A stretch of DNA of 57,260 nt from Gilliamella sp. wkB308 (GTDB lineage: Bacteria; Pseudomonadota; Gammaproteobacteria; Enterobacterales; Orbaceae), in assembly GCF_001690185.1 (NCBI RefSeq), contig NZ_LZGN01000025.1:1-57260 (forward strand), given 5' to 3'. Numbering within the stretch: the stretch's first letter is position 1; the number at the start of each line of letters is the position of its first letter. Below are positions 27,368 to 35,611 of the stretch, piece after piece. Position numbers and translations under genes: made by a program. Under the pieces are notes generated by a model. The model ran no database searches. It was not told where the DNA came from and saw only the letters and a program-made list of their open reading frames with translations.

Positions 27368-29041
27368 ATGAATACGAACGAAATCCCTTGGTGGCAAAAT
27401 GGTACTATTTATCAAATCTATCCCAAAAGTTTTCAAGCCAGTGGTACTGGTTCAACGGGAGATTTATTAGGCATTATAAGCCGATTGGATTATCTTAAAA
27501 ATCTGGGCATTAGTGCGATTTGGTTAACGCCAATTTATCCCTCTCCGCAAGTTGATAATGGTTATGATGTATCGGATTATTATGATATTGATCCGGCTTA
27601 TGGCACGATGGACGACTTTGAATTATTGGTTAAGCAAGCGCATGAACGTGATATCCGTATTATGATGGATATGGTATTTAACCATACTTCAACAGAGCAT
27701 CCATGGTTTAAATCTGCCTTAGATAAAACCAGTCCTTTTCGATCGTTTTATATTTGGAAAGATGCCAAAGCTGACGGCTCAGAACCCAACAATTGGCGGT
27801 CAAAATTTGGCGGTAACGCTTGGCAGTGGCATGAGCAATCAGGACAATACTATTTACACCTGTTCGCAAAACAGCAAGCCGATCTCAATTGGGAAAATCC
27901 AACCGTACGCCAAGAGATTAAAAATGTGTGTCAATTTTGGGCGGATAAAGGCGTCGATGCATTAAGGCTGGATGTGATTAATTTGGTCTCTAAACAGCAA
28001 GACTTTCCGGATGATGTCCAAGGGGACGGTCGAAAATATTATACAGACGGCCCCAAAATACACGAATTTTTGCAAGAGATAAGCCGAGATGTTTTCCTAC
28101 CTAATGGTTTAAAAACAGTGGGCGAAATGTCATCCACTACATTAGAAAACTGTCAAAAATATGCCGCATTGGATGGTAAAGAGTTGACAATGACGTTTAA
28201 TTTTCATCATTTAAAAATTGATTATCCAAATGGGGAAAAATGGACGCTGGCTAAGCCCGATTTACTTGAACTCAAAAAAATACTTGGCTATTGGCAAAAG
28301 GGTATGCACGGTAAGGCGTGGAATGCAATTTTCTGGTGTAATCACGATCAACCTCGTATTGTGTCACGTTTAGGTAATGAAGATCAATATCACAGCGAAT
28401 CAGCTAAAATGCTGGCGATGATTCTTTATGGACTACAAGGCACACCGTACCTTTATCAAGGTGAAGAGATCGGGATGACAAATCCCCATTTTACTCATAT
28501 TTCGCAATATAAAGATGTGGAAAGTCTTAACATCTACCAAGAAAAAATTGCCGAAGGTATGTCAGAGTCTGACATGTTAGCGATTCTTGCCAGTAAGTCA
28601 CGCGACAATAGCCGAACGCCAATGCAATGGGATCATACTGCCAATGCCGGATTTAGCCAAGGTAAACCTTGGATTGAGGTGGCAAATAATTATTCAAAAA
28701 TCAATGTTAAGGCAGCGCTTGACGATCCCAATTCAATCTTCTATTGCTATCAAACCTTAATCAAATTACGCAAAATGTATCCGATCTTTATTTTCGGTGA
28801 CTATCAAGATCTAACGCCTGATGTTGCTAATTGTTGGTGCTATGCCAGACATTGGAATAATCAAACGTTACTCGTGATAGCCAATCTGACCGAAAATACG
28901 GTTAAATGGCAATTACCTAATGGGTTTGAAAATCGTCATTGGCAAAGATTGCTAGGTAATTATGAAAACCAAACTATATTAAAGCCAGAAATGGTGTTAC
29001 AACCTTATGAGGCTATGTATTGGTTGCATATAAATAGTTAA
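27368..29041 (+). CDS. treC: Trehalose-6-phosphate hydrolase TreC
   Basis: 557 residues, GH13 family. The N-terminus is WWQNGTIYQIYPKSFQ, with MDMVFNHTSTEHPWF, the nucleophile in GVDALRLDVINL (Asp ~201), the general acid in VGEMSST (Glu ~252) and the third acid in NHDQPR. It splits trehalose-6-phosphate into glucose and glucose-6-phosphate in the cytoplasm, completing the route that starts with TreB. It is 75 bp after treB, with the hairpin between them. Confidence 0.95.
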   Translation: MNTNEIPWWQNGTIYQIYPKSFQASGTGSTGDLLGIISRLDYLKNLGISAIWLTPIYPSPQVDNGYDVSDYYDIDPAYGTMDDFELLVKQAHERDIRIMMDMVFNHTSTEHPWFKSALDKTSPFRSFYIWKDAKADGSEPNNWRSKFGGNAWQWHEQSGQYYLHLFAKQQADLNWENPTVRQEIKNVCQFWADKGVDALRLDVINLVSKQQDFPDDVQGDGRKYYTDGPKIHEFLQEISRDVFLPNGLKTVGEMSSTTLENCQKYAALDGKELTMTFNFHHLKIDYPNGEKWTLAKPDLLELKKILGYWQKGMHGKAWNAIFWCNHDQPRIVSRLGNEDQYHSESAKMLAMILYGLQGTPYLYQGEEIGMTNPHFTHISQYKDVESLNIYQEKIAEGMSESDMLAILASKSRDNSRTPMQWDHTANAGFSQGKPWIEVANNYSKINVKAALDDPNSIFYCYQTLIKLRKMYPIFIFGDYQDLTPDVANCWCYARHWNNQTLLVIANLTENTVKWQLPNGFENRHWQRLLGNYENQTILKPEMVLQPYEAMYWLHINS

Positions 29042-29131
29042 ACGGTTGTATCAGGTTACAAGGATATACACTAAATCATTTTGTTCTATTGAATTAAAAA
29101 ATTGTTGAGCGAATAAGGTAGTAAGAAAATG

Positions 29132-29153
29132 CCAACACTTGTGTTGGTTTTTT
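29132..29153 (+). terminator. Rho-independent terminator of the tre operon
   Basis: CCAACA (29132-29137), loop CTTG, TGTTGG (29142-29147), followed directly by six Ts. It is 90 bp after the treC stop. Confidence 0.8.
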
Positions 29154-29566
29154 GATTGAAACGCCATAATAAGTTGTTCATCGAAAGTTGTGGATAGTTC
29201 ATATGGGTCATCAATTCCTTTATGTTAGTTAATCAATAGACATTCTAAATCACGTTAAATAATTGGTAATATGTGTAAATCTAACTTTCCTGTTATAAAA
29301 AACGGGTTATCAGAACGTCAACTATACTCACTTGAACAGTAATTAATTAGCATTAGTGATGAATATCAATATTGGGTTATCTTAAGATAAAGTATTATAG
29401 AAATTATGATAAATGACCTAATTAGTAAAGCTGTCTAGAAATAGAGTAATAATACATTCGTTTTATACTAAAAAAATATTTTTCAATCATATTCATTGGG
29501 ATAATTTTGATTTTTAGAATTTGGTATTTAAAAATAATTATTATAAAATAATAAATTATAATTCCA
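29154..29566. other. Intergenic stretch with decayed coding fragments
   Basis: The 413 bp between the tre terminator and the next gene have no intact gene. Short frames that read like coding sequence broken by stops are visible, one on the plus strand (29271-29390). Another, on the minus strand, runs through about 29070-29240 (reading GIDDPYELSTTFDEQLIMA). I cannot name the parent genes. Confidence 0.35.
29271..29390 (+). pseudogene. Possible remnant of an unidentified gene
   Basis: The frame from ATG 29271 reads FPVIKNGLSERQLYSLEQ, hits a TAA at 29340 that could be a mutated CAA, then continues LISISDEYQYWVILR before a second stop. Its composition looks protein-like for such an AT-rich stretch. 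No family is recognised, and chance is not excluded. Confidence 0.25.
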
Positions 29567-30160
29567 TTGAAAATAATAGATTTATCATCGTTAAAAAACA
29601 TAGTAAAAATGAATACAAAAAGAAAACAAAATAAACCATTAAAAAAATCTTTTATGGATATTATATCAACAGCACTGACTTTTGGTGTTTTATTTTGGTC
29701 TCTTTTGTTATTAGTTTTTATTTTTCTAGCTGTTATAAATTTATTTATAGGTGTTGATGAATTATTATTTTCAATTCACGGTGTGTGGTTTTTTCCTGCT
29801 ACTATTTTAGCATGGCTATGCATGACTCCAACTTTCCATATCACAAAGAAAAGCATTATTATTTTACGAAAAATTAGACCAAAAATTTATATTCCAATTT
29901 GCCAAGATCTTGAAGTTAAAATCATTAAGGTCGAATATTTCAAGTATCCACCTAAAGGGATACTATGGAAAAGGATAAGATGGATAGGGAAATGGCATCC
30001 TATATATATATTATTTATAACTTTTAAAAATAAAAAAGTAAAACTAAAAAAAAGCGTGATAAGTGGGGTATACACACATGACCAAATTGATTACTTTTTT
30101 AGTAATTTAAATTTGTCAGGTGTTCGCTATGAAGTCAAAAATTTACATATTCCTGTTTAG
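29567..30160 (+). CDS. Small membrane protein of unknown function
   Basis: Up to 197 residues; the start is uncertain (TTG at 29567, or ATG at 29609, which would give 183). Two adjacent hydrophobic segments (about residues 33-57 and 66-90) are followed by a basic cytoplasmic-looking domain with IIILRKIRPKIYIPICQD and HPIYILFITFKNKKVKLKK. The layout resembles small bacterial PH-domain-like or immunity-type membrane proteins, but I recognise no family. Very AT-rich. No clear ribosome site. The 3' end overlaps the stop of a minus-strand remnant. Confidence 0.5.
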   Translation: MKIIDLSSLKNIVKMNTKRKQNKPLKKSFMDIISTALTFGVLFWSLLLLVFIFLAVINLFIGVDELLFSIHGVWFFPATILAWLCMTPTFHITKKSIIILRKIRPKIYIPICQDLEVKIIKVEYFKYPPKGILWKRIRWIGKWHPIYILFITFKNKKVKLKKSVISGVYTHDQIDYFFSNLNLSGVRYEVKNLHIPV

Positions 30161-30414
30161 TAAAAATTTAGGGATTTATTTCTATATAACCTTAATGATT
30201 TGGATATTTCATTTTTATAATTTGAAACATTTTGGTAATTGATTTCTCTTTCCTCAATTGTATATATTCCATAATTTTTTATAGTGGTATCTATTATTAT
30301 TTCTGTATCAAAAAAGAGTGAATGATTCAAAATAAACCTCTCGGATTGAATGGCTTGGGTGATAAATATGCTGTTTGAAAGAGTCGTGTTTGTTAAAAAT
30401 AAACATCTATAATT
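30157..30414 (-). pseudogene. Open-frame fragment without a start, unidentified
   Basis: A minus-strand frame is open for 86 codons between stops. It contains FILNHSLFFDTEIIIDTTIK and GIYTIEEREINYQN but has no ATG and no ribosome site. The sequence reads like the C-terminal end of a real protein whose 5' part is lost. It ends convergently on the preceding membrane-protein gene. Most of the 30161-30482 gap is explained by it. Confidence 0.3.
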
Positions 30415-30482
30415 TTATTGTTTAGAGATTAAGAAGAATTATCGTAATTTACTCGTTAGCTGATTGTTTTTTTTATTACTTA

Positions 30483-31544
30483 CTATCGATTATATAACCA
30501 CTCCCGCATTTTAACTAACCGAGCAATAATTTCATCTGAATCGGGCATTTCAGGTAAGGTTGTGGTTAGTGTTGCGGTTTCAATGTCATCAAATAATGAT
30601 TTGGCCATATTCATAATTTCGTCATAGCTTAATTGACCATTTTTAATTGCGAGCAGTTCGTTTCGATTAGTGCGTTTATTGGTAATGGTGCCTTTGGTCA
30701 TAATTTCATGAGCAACTTGTAATAAGCGAATGGTATGCATCATATTTTTAGCATCAAAATCATTACCATTTTCAATATTACTGCGATAACGCTGTTCATT
30801 ACGTTTAGCAACCCATTGCCAGTAAGCCTTATAATCACGACAATGCGATGAAAAACCATCACGATTAAAACTTAAGTAAGCAATTACTGGGGTGTCGACT
30901 TTTATTGAAGACAAGCACAGCTCGGTCGAATCATCCTGTTGAATAATACCATGATAACCACAATCCCCTGATGCATCATAAAAAAGGGCATATAAATCTC
31001 GACTATGTGGAACATTCACCAAACCACATAAGTGTTGATCAAAACGCTTTTCATTTAACCAATTGGTGAGGGGATAAGCATGCTGACCTTGAATAATATA
31101 ACAAAAATCAAGGACCGTTTTACGCTTCACCTCGACTGGATTATTAATCTTTTTATTCAATCCCTTGGCTTTTTTAATTTGTGACATGGCATAGTGAGCA
31201 AAGGTTTGTTTAGTTTGTTGGGATAAAAATAGATCAAGGGTTAACTGCTGCATAATTGGATGCTGATATAAAATACAGTCGGGTGCAGAAGCCAATACTT
31301 CTAAAATATTCGGGTTATTTTTAAGTAAAAGCTCTACAAAACGACCTAATTCATAATAGACGATATCATTGGTTTCATTACTAATTTGCGGAATATACTC
31401 GAGTCCATAAAATTTATCTTTAGGTAAATAAAACACCCCTTTGATATCTGTATCCGATGTTTCGGTAGCTAATCCGAACGAACGACTACCACTAATCACT
31501 TCAAACAAAATGAGATTTTGTGCTTTTAAATCATCAATTGTCAT
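30483..31544 (-). CDS. RlaP/PF10127-type nucleotidyltransferase (RNA-repair associated)
   Basis: 353 residues. The N-terminus has the polymerase-beta-type nucleotidyltransferase motif: ISGSRSFGLATETSDTDIKG, that is GS...D-x-D, residues ~18-37. A helical C-terminal domain follows with YHGIIQQDD and NDFDAKNMMHTIRLL, a block typical of the RlaP-like family (COG3541). Members are found in RNA-repair neighbourhoods with RtcB ligase. It is 15 bp downstream of a second member, so the two form an operon. Substrate is unknown. Confidence 0.8.
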   Translation of the reverse strand: MTIDDLKAQNLILFEVISGSRSFGLATETSDTDIKGVFYLPKDKFYGLEYIPQISNETNDIVYYELGRFVELLLKNNPNILEVLASAPDCILYQHPIMQQLTLDLFLSQQTKQTFAHYAMSQIKKAKGLNKKINNPVEVKRKTVLDFCYIIQGQHAYPLTNWLNEKRFDQHLCGLVNVPHSRDLYALFYDASGDCGYHGIIQQDDSTELCLSSIKVDTPVIAYLSFNRDGFSSHCRDYKAYWQWVAKRNEQRYRSNIENGNDFDAKNMMHTIRLLQVAHEIMTKGTITNKRTNRNELLAIKNGQLSYDEIMNMAKSLFDDIETATLTTTLPEMPDSDEIIARLVKMREWLYNR

Positions 31545-31559
31545 GTCGTGTTCCTTTCC

Positions 31560-32315
31560 TTATTTTAAGCTCATTAACGTTTGTATAAAAAAGCGATCTA
31601 ATTTATCTGCCTTAAAATGCTGTTCAGTGATAGACTCAACTTCTGCACTGATATCAATCATGGATTGTTCAATGAACGATAAGATTTCTGGCGCAATAGT
31701 TATCGATGCTGATTCCACCATAGTTGCTTTTAATCTAATAATATCATTTATTTGCTGTCTTAAATTATCCGGTAATAGTGTTAATAATGGCATTATTGCC
31801 ATAGGAGCGATTTGCCGTTTTTCTAAACACCATTTAGCACACAATAAAGGTCTTAACACATAAAACAATTTTTTAACACCAATCTCTTTGCCATCGATAG
31901 TTTGCAGCGAGCTTTTAGCAATACCTAAATAGTGATAGATGTTACCACGTGTATTAAAAAAGTCTGCACACAATTGCCATAATTGCTGAGCAATTGATTG
32001 ATTTTGCTGATAAATAATTGGAGATTGCAACCACTCAAACGGCGTAGTATTGGATTTTCGGATTAACTGTAGGGTCTTTTTCAAATCCCAACCTTGTAAA
32101 TCCAGTTCGTCGTCTATGGGAAAAGTAAAATGTGATTCAGGATTATCAATGGCTAAATATCTATCTAATGGATGAACATAAATAAAACGTACATCATAAT
32201 CGCTATTTGGCGAAGGAAACCCCCACGCTCGACTGCCCGATTCGCAGGCATAAAGAATATGGATACGGTATTGTTGTTCTAATTCGGTAAGTTTTTGTTT
32301 TATTCGCTGTTCCAT
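31560..32315 (-). CDS. Second PF10127-type nucleotidyltransferase
   Basis: 251 residues. ACESGSRAWGFPSPNSDYDV with VRFIYVHPLDRYL is the GSR-x-W-G...S-D-x-D nucleotidyltransferase core (residues ~23-50). PFEWLQSPIIYQQ and a Leu-rich C-terminal helix bundle follow. It belongs to the same COG3541 family as the next gene but is clearly a different subgroup (shorter; GSRAWGF rather than GSRSFGL). SD AAGGAATAA precedes the ATG. It is read leftward, the same sense as slipin-rtcB 7 kb away. Confidence 0.82.
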   Translation of the reverse strand: MEQRIKQKLTELEQQYRIHILYACESGSRAWGFPSPNSDYDVRFIYVHPLDRYLAIDNPESHFTFPIDDELDLQGWDLKKTLQLIRKSNTTPFEWLQSPIIYQQNQSIAQQLWQLCADFFNTRGNIYHYLGIAKSSLQTIDGKEIGVKKLFYVLRPLLCAKWCLEKRQIAPMAIMPLLTLLPDNLRQQINDIIRLKATMVESASITIAPEILSFIEQSMIDISAEVESITEQHFKADKLDRFFIQTLMSLK

Positions 32316-32501
32316 TTTTATTATTCCTTAACTTTTGACACAATTTAAGCATTTTACTCATTATCATTGATAACAAATTATTTAGAAATGAAAATTTATG
32401 ATTAGAACCTTCAAATCTGAAAAAATTAACAAAAAATAAGCTTTAGCATTTTTTTATTAAATTTGTACATTTAATATAAAATCCCTACTAGCTATCAATG
32501 C

Positions 32502-32855
32502 ATGATTTTTGATCCTAATGGCGATTACATGCGACAATATCGAGGACAAGCAGAAGCTTTTTATGATGATGGAGACATCCCTTTTTCAATAGAACAATTT
32601 ATCAAATACCATGCGAAAGATGGTGATTATGTTTCTCAACGTGAAATCACATTAACACGAGAGCAAGCGCTGAATATTGAAAAAAGAATTATTAATGGTA
32701 ATTATGCGACTTTTATTGGTTTTTATTGTGCGCGTGCCGTTTCATCTGTTTTAGATGAATATGGTCTACAAGAACTTTATTTGTTACCTGCCTCTTTGGA
32801 AAAAGCGGTAAAAAAGATTGAAGATAAAAAAGGACAAGCTAGTGAAAATAATTAA
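32502..32855 (+). CDS. Orphan toxin C-terminal fragment, permuted NlpC/P60-like
   Basis: 117 residues. It starts MIFDPNGDYMRQYRGQAEAF and contains the Cys block GFYCARAVSSVLDEYG and a final LPASLEKAVKKIED. This pattern (DPNG-x-Y, then a Cys in an xYCAxxVSxxL block) resembles the C-terminal part of papain-fold toxin domains at the ends of Rhs and other secreted effectors. The upstream half with the partner His is missing and no ribosome site precedes the ATG, so it is probably a displaced toxin tip. It overlaps the next gene, a membrane protein likely to be its immunity. Confidence 0.5.
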   Translation: MIFDPNGDYMRQYRGQAEAFYDDGDIPFSIEQFIKYHAKDGDYVSQREITLTREQALNIEKRIINGNYATFIGFYCARAVSSVLDEYGLQELYLLPASLEKAVKKIEDKKGQASENN

Positions 32856-33285
32856 TTTAGTCATTATCGTTTTATTTAATTTTATCGGTGCCTATCTAAG
32901 TTACCAATGGTGTTATTCAATAATTATAAGAAAACATCATCGTTTACCACCAGAATTATATTATTTGATATGTTATGGTTTGTGTTATTTCTGTTTTATT
33001 CTGATTTCAATCTTTCTTTTAAATAAAATAAAACGACCGATGGTTTTAGTGATTTTCGGCGTGCTAATTGGTATTATAATTCCCGCAATGCCGCCTATTG
33101 TCCAAATGTTAGTAATGGAAGATACTAATAAATTTGCTTTTAATCTAGATTTTATTATGGGGATGTTAGGTATCACATCAATGATAACCCTCAATTTTAT
33201 AATATATCCGGCAATATTATTATGCTGTCATTATTTTATTGGTGGGATACAAAAAATATCAAGTAAGCTTGCTTTGAAGCAATAA
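32842..33285 (+). CDS. Membrane protein, probable immunity to the adjacent toxin fragment
   Basis: About 147 residues from the GTG at 32842, which has AAAAAGGA 8 bases upstream and overlaps the end of the toxin fragment. It has four hydrophobic segments (about 5-23, 40-60, 66-86 and 110-135), so it is an inner-membrane protein. Its last ~50 residues are repeated exactly at 51937-52084. The role as immunity is inferred from position, overlap and topology. Confidence 0.55.
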   Translation: MKIINLVIIVLFNFIGAYLSYQWCYSIIIRKHHRLPPELYYLICYGLCYFCFILISIFLLNKIKRPMVLVIFGVLIGIIIPAMPPIVQMLVMEDTNKFAFNLDFIMGMLGITSMITLNFIIYPAILLCCHYFIGGIQKISSKLALKQ

Positions 33286-34090
33286 TTAATTGTCCGAACT
33301 AGTCAAAAAAACGCCCAACTATTTTAAACTGTTGGACTTATTAGATTGGATTGTTGATATTGAATTATCTGCTGTTATTTTAGGCGTTTTATAATAAAAA
33401 TTAGTAAAATTAGAATCCAAACTAAAATGCTAAATGATTTTTATTGCAGTTTATGATGAACCTATCAGGCAAGCATAAAATAATCATCACAGGTATGACC
33501 AAGATTAATTAACTACTGCTAAGTCTAAGAAAAATATGCTATATTATTTTTTAATTGATTTTACAAGGTGATAAAATGGATACAAAACTAACCAAGCATG
33601 ACAAACGATATATTGAAGGCACAGACGATGTCTACAGCATTATGCAACGTGTGTTATTGCGTGATAACCAAATCGACCAAGAAAAAGAACATCTTTGGAT
33701 GATTGGCATGAATCAAGCTGGTTATATCCTGTATATCGAACTGATTGCGCTTGGCAGTTATAAATCGGTCGATGTTGAACCGATGAATGTATTTCGTGTT
33801 GCGGTAATGAAAAACGCCTCACGCGTGATATTAGTTCATAATCACCCGTCAGGATCGCTGACGCCGTCGGATGCCGATAAAGATATCACTGATCGCCTAA
33901 TCCAAGTCGGCCGTATTTTGAATATCGACCTAATCGACCACCTAATTATCACCCCTAAATCCTATATCAGCTTCCGCAGTACTAAACTTATGGACGAGTT
34001 AGAACAAAGCCTAAAATACGTCCCGACTTATCAAGTGGTTGAACGCATCCGTAAGGAAGAAAAATTGATTGCTAAAGAGAAGTTGGCGGT
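33138..34090. repeat. Direct repeat, left copy (immunity tail + spacer + radC-like 5' part)
   Basis: 953 bp that match 51937-52889 with no net insertion or deletion: the offset is 18,799 bp at both ends. It includes the last ~50 codons of the membrane immunity gene, ~290 bp of spacer and the first ~170 codons of the JAB gene. Differences are scattered single bases, mostly silent. There are no terminal inverted repeats or transposase, so it is not an insertion sequence. Confidence 0.95.
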
Positions 34091-34295
34091 AGCAAATGAC
34101 AAAGTTAAAGTGGCTGAAGAAAAGGCGAAAATAGCAAAATTGGCGGAGAAAAAAGAAAGAGAACAAAAAGAACGATTGGTTCAAGCTTTAGCTCGAAAAG
34201 AAGTATCGGTTGAACAAATTGCAATCATCATGGAAATTGATACTAAAGAAGTTCAGAAGATTCTTAGAAAGAAAACGGTAAAAGCTCAAAAGTAA
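33576..34295 (+). CDS. RadC-like JAB/MPN-domain protein with coiled coil and C-terminal HTH (copy 1)
   Basis: About 239 residues from the ATG at 33576 (AAGGTG upstream). The JAB/MPN metalloprotease-like core has the motif HNHPSGSLTPSDADKD (His-x-His...Ser...Asp, residues ~88-103), as in RadC/YeeS proteins. The N-terminal helix-hairpin-helix part of classical RadC is absent. A long charged helix follows (~165-210), then a small helix-turn-helix-like tail (VSVEQIAIIMEIDTKEVQKI). Such genes are common in mobile islands; the molecular function is unclear. The tail after residue ~171 differs from copy 2. Confidence 0.82.
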   Translation: MDTKLTKHDKRYIEGTDDVYSIMQRVLLRDNQIDQEKEHLWMIGMNQAGYILYIELIALGSYKSVDVEPMNVFRVAVMKNASRVILVHNHPSGSLTPSDADKDITDRLIQVGRILNIDLIDHLIITPKSYISFRSTKLMDELEQSLKYVPTYQVVERIRKEEKLIAKEKLAVANDKVKVAEEKAKIAKLAEKKEREQKERLVQALARKEVSVEQIAIIMEIDTKEVQKILRKKTVKAQK

Positions 34296-34404
34296 TAAGT
34301 ATCAAAAATGCGAACTTGCTCGTAAAATAATAAACTTATTATTGTTATGTATATAAACACAGTTATAATGTTTGGCACTTTTAGTAGTAAGGAATACATA
34401 TATC

Positions 34405-35379
34405 ATGAAATATGCTTATGAAGATATGAGTGATGAACAATTTGAAAGATTAGTTGTTATTATTTGCCAGCATATAATGGGTATTTCTACACAAGGATTT
34501 GCTAAGGGTCCTGATGGTGGGAGAGACGCTAAATTTATTGGTACTGCCGAATTATTTCCCAGTAGAAGTTCACCTTGGGTTGGAACAACAATTATTCAAG
34601 CCAAACATACTAATGGCTATAATCGTAATTGCTCTGAATCTGATTTTTATAATAAAGAAAAGAAAACTAACCCCAATACCGTAATTGGTGCTGAACTGCT
34701 TCGTATCAAAAAGTTAAAAGATAAAGGTGAGCTGGATAATTATGTCTTGTTTACTAATCGTCGTTTAACTGGTAATGCAGAGAGTGAAATATGTAAAACG
34801 ATTTCAGACTATATTGAAGTCGATATAGCATCAGTAAAGATCATAGATATTAATCAGATAGAACTTTATCTTAAACGATATCCTGAAATAATGAGAATCG
34901 CTGATCTAGATCCTATCGATAGTCCGTTAATTGTTAGTCCTGACGATTTAGCAGAAGTTATCCAGGCATTTGCAAATCAAGCGCGAACTCTTGATAGAAG
35001 TTTGACCAATATCAATATTGAGCGAACCACTTACGCTAGAAAAAATCAGCTAAATAATATGACTGAGGCTTATGCTAATGAGCTTAAGCGGCGTTACTTA
35101 AAAGACGTTAATGAAATTGAATCTTTTCTATCTTTAGCTGAAAATACTGCACTACGTGAACGTTATGAGCTTGCAGCAGAAGAGTTTTGTTTAAATATTA
35201 TTGCAAAAAGAAAAGATTATCAGACTTTTGATCACATAATGAATTACTTATCAAAGTTATTAGTTGATAGAGAGCCAATTTTGAGGCAAGCTAAACATAA
35301 ACGATTAGTGAATGTCATGTTGTTTTTTATGTATTGGAGTTGTGATATAGGTGAGAATGAAGATGCTAAGACCCAATAA
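34405..35379 (+). CDS. ABC-3C system effector/CTD protein with Mrr-like nuclease domain
   Basis: About 324 residues from ATG 34405 (AAGGA upstream). The N-terminal domain begins MKYAYEDMSDEQFERLVVII, then has GPDGGRDAKFIG and TIIQAKHTNGY. This is the D...(E/Q)-x-K pattern of PD-(D/E)xK restriction-type nucleases. VLFTNRRLTGNAESE follows, as in sensor or nuclease proteins of this type. The C-terminal half is helical. It is the first gene of a three-gene operon with a small middle component and a DUF2326-like ATPase, the architecture described for ABC-three-component conflict systems. The predicted action is DNA cleavage after activation. Confidence 0.75.
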   Translation: MKYAYEDMSDEQFERLVVIICQHIMGISTQGFAKGPDGGRDAKFIGTAELFPSRSSPWVGTTIIQAKHTNGYNRNCSESDFYNKEKKTNPNTVIGAELLRIKKLKDKGELDNYVLFTNRRLTGNAESEICKTISDYIEVDIASVKIIDINQIELYLKRYPEIMRIADLDPIDSPLIVSPDDLAEVIQAFANQARTLDRSLTNINIERTTYARKNQLNNMTEAYANELKRRYLKDVNEIESFLSLAENTALRERYELAAEEFCLNIIAKRKDYQTFDHIMNYLSKLLVDREPILRQAKHKRLVNVMLFFMYWSCDIGENEDAKTQ

Positions 35380-35611
35380 ACATACTCACCCGGATAAGAC
35401 CATTATTAACATGTCTTTTTTATTACTTTATTATATTAAGAAAAAGAGACTAGAAAAATATGATGGTTTATTAGAATATGCTAAAAAGTCGGTTGAAGGT
35501 GGTCAATTTTTATTTCTACCTGCACTTAATCTTCTTTTTTTATTAGGGTTAGTTGAGTATCATGCAAAAACTGACTCAATCGAATATGTGGGGATAAATG
35601 AAACTATCTAA
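35357..35611 (+). CDS. ABC-3C middle component
   Basis: 84 residues from ATG 35357; GTG 35351 and ATG 35363 are alternatives. It contains PNKHTHPDKTIINMSFLLLY and GGQFLFLPALNLLFLLGLVE. This is the short helical, winged-helix-like plan of the middle components that link the effector and the ABC ATPase in ABC-3C systems. It overlaps the upstream gene by ~23 bp and the downstream gene by 14 bp, strong evidence for one operon and one complex. Confidence 0.7.
   Translation: MKMLRPNKHTHPDKTIINMSFLLLYYIKKKRLEKYDGLLEYAKKSVEGGQFLFLPALNLLFLLGLVEYHAKTDSIEYVGINETI

Noticed and set aside
34371-34390. TGGCAC near 34373 as a second sigma54 promoter before the ABC-3C operon
   Set aside because: The required GC at the -12 position is absent.
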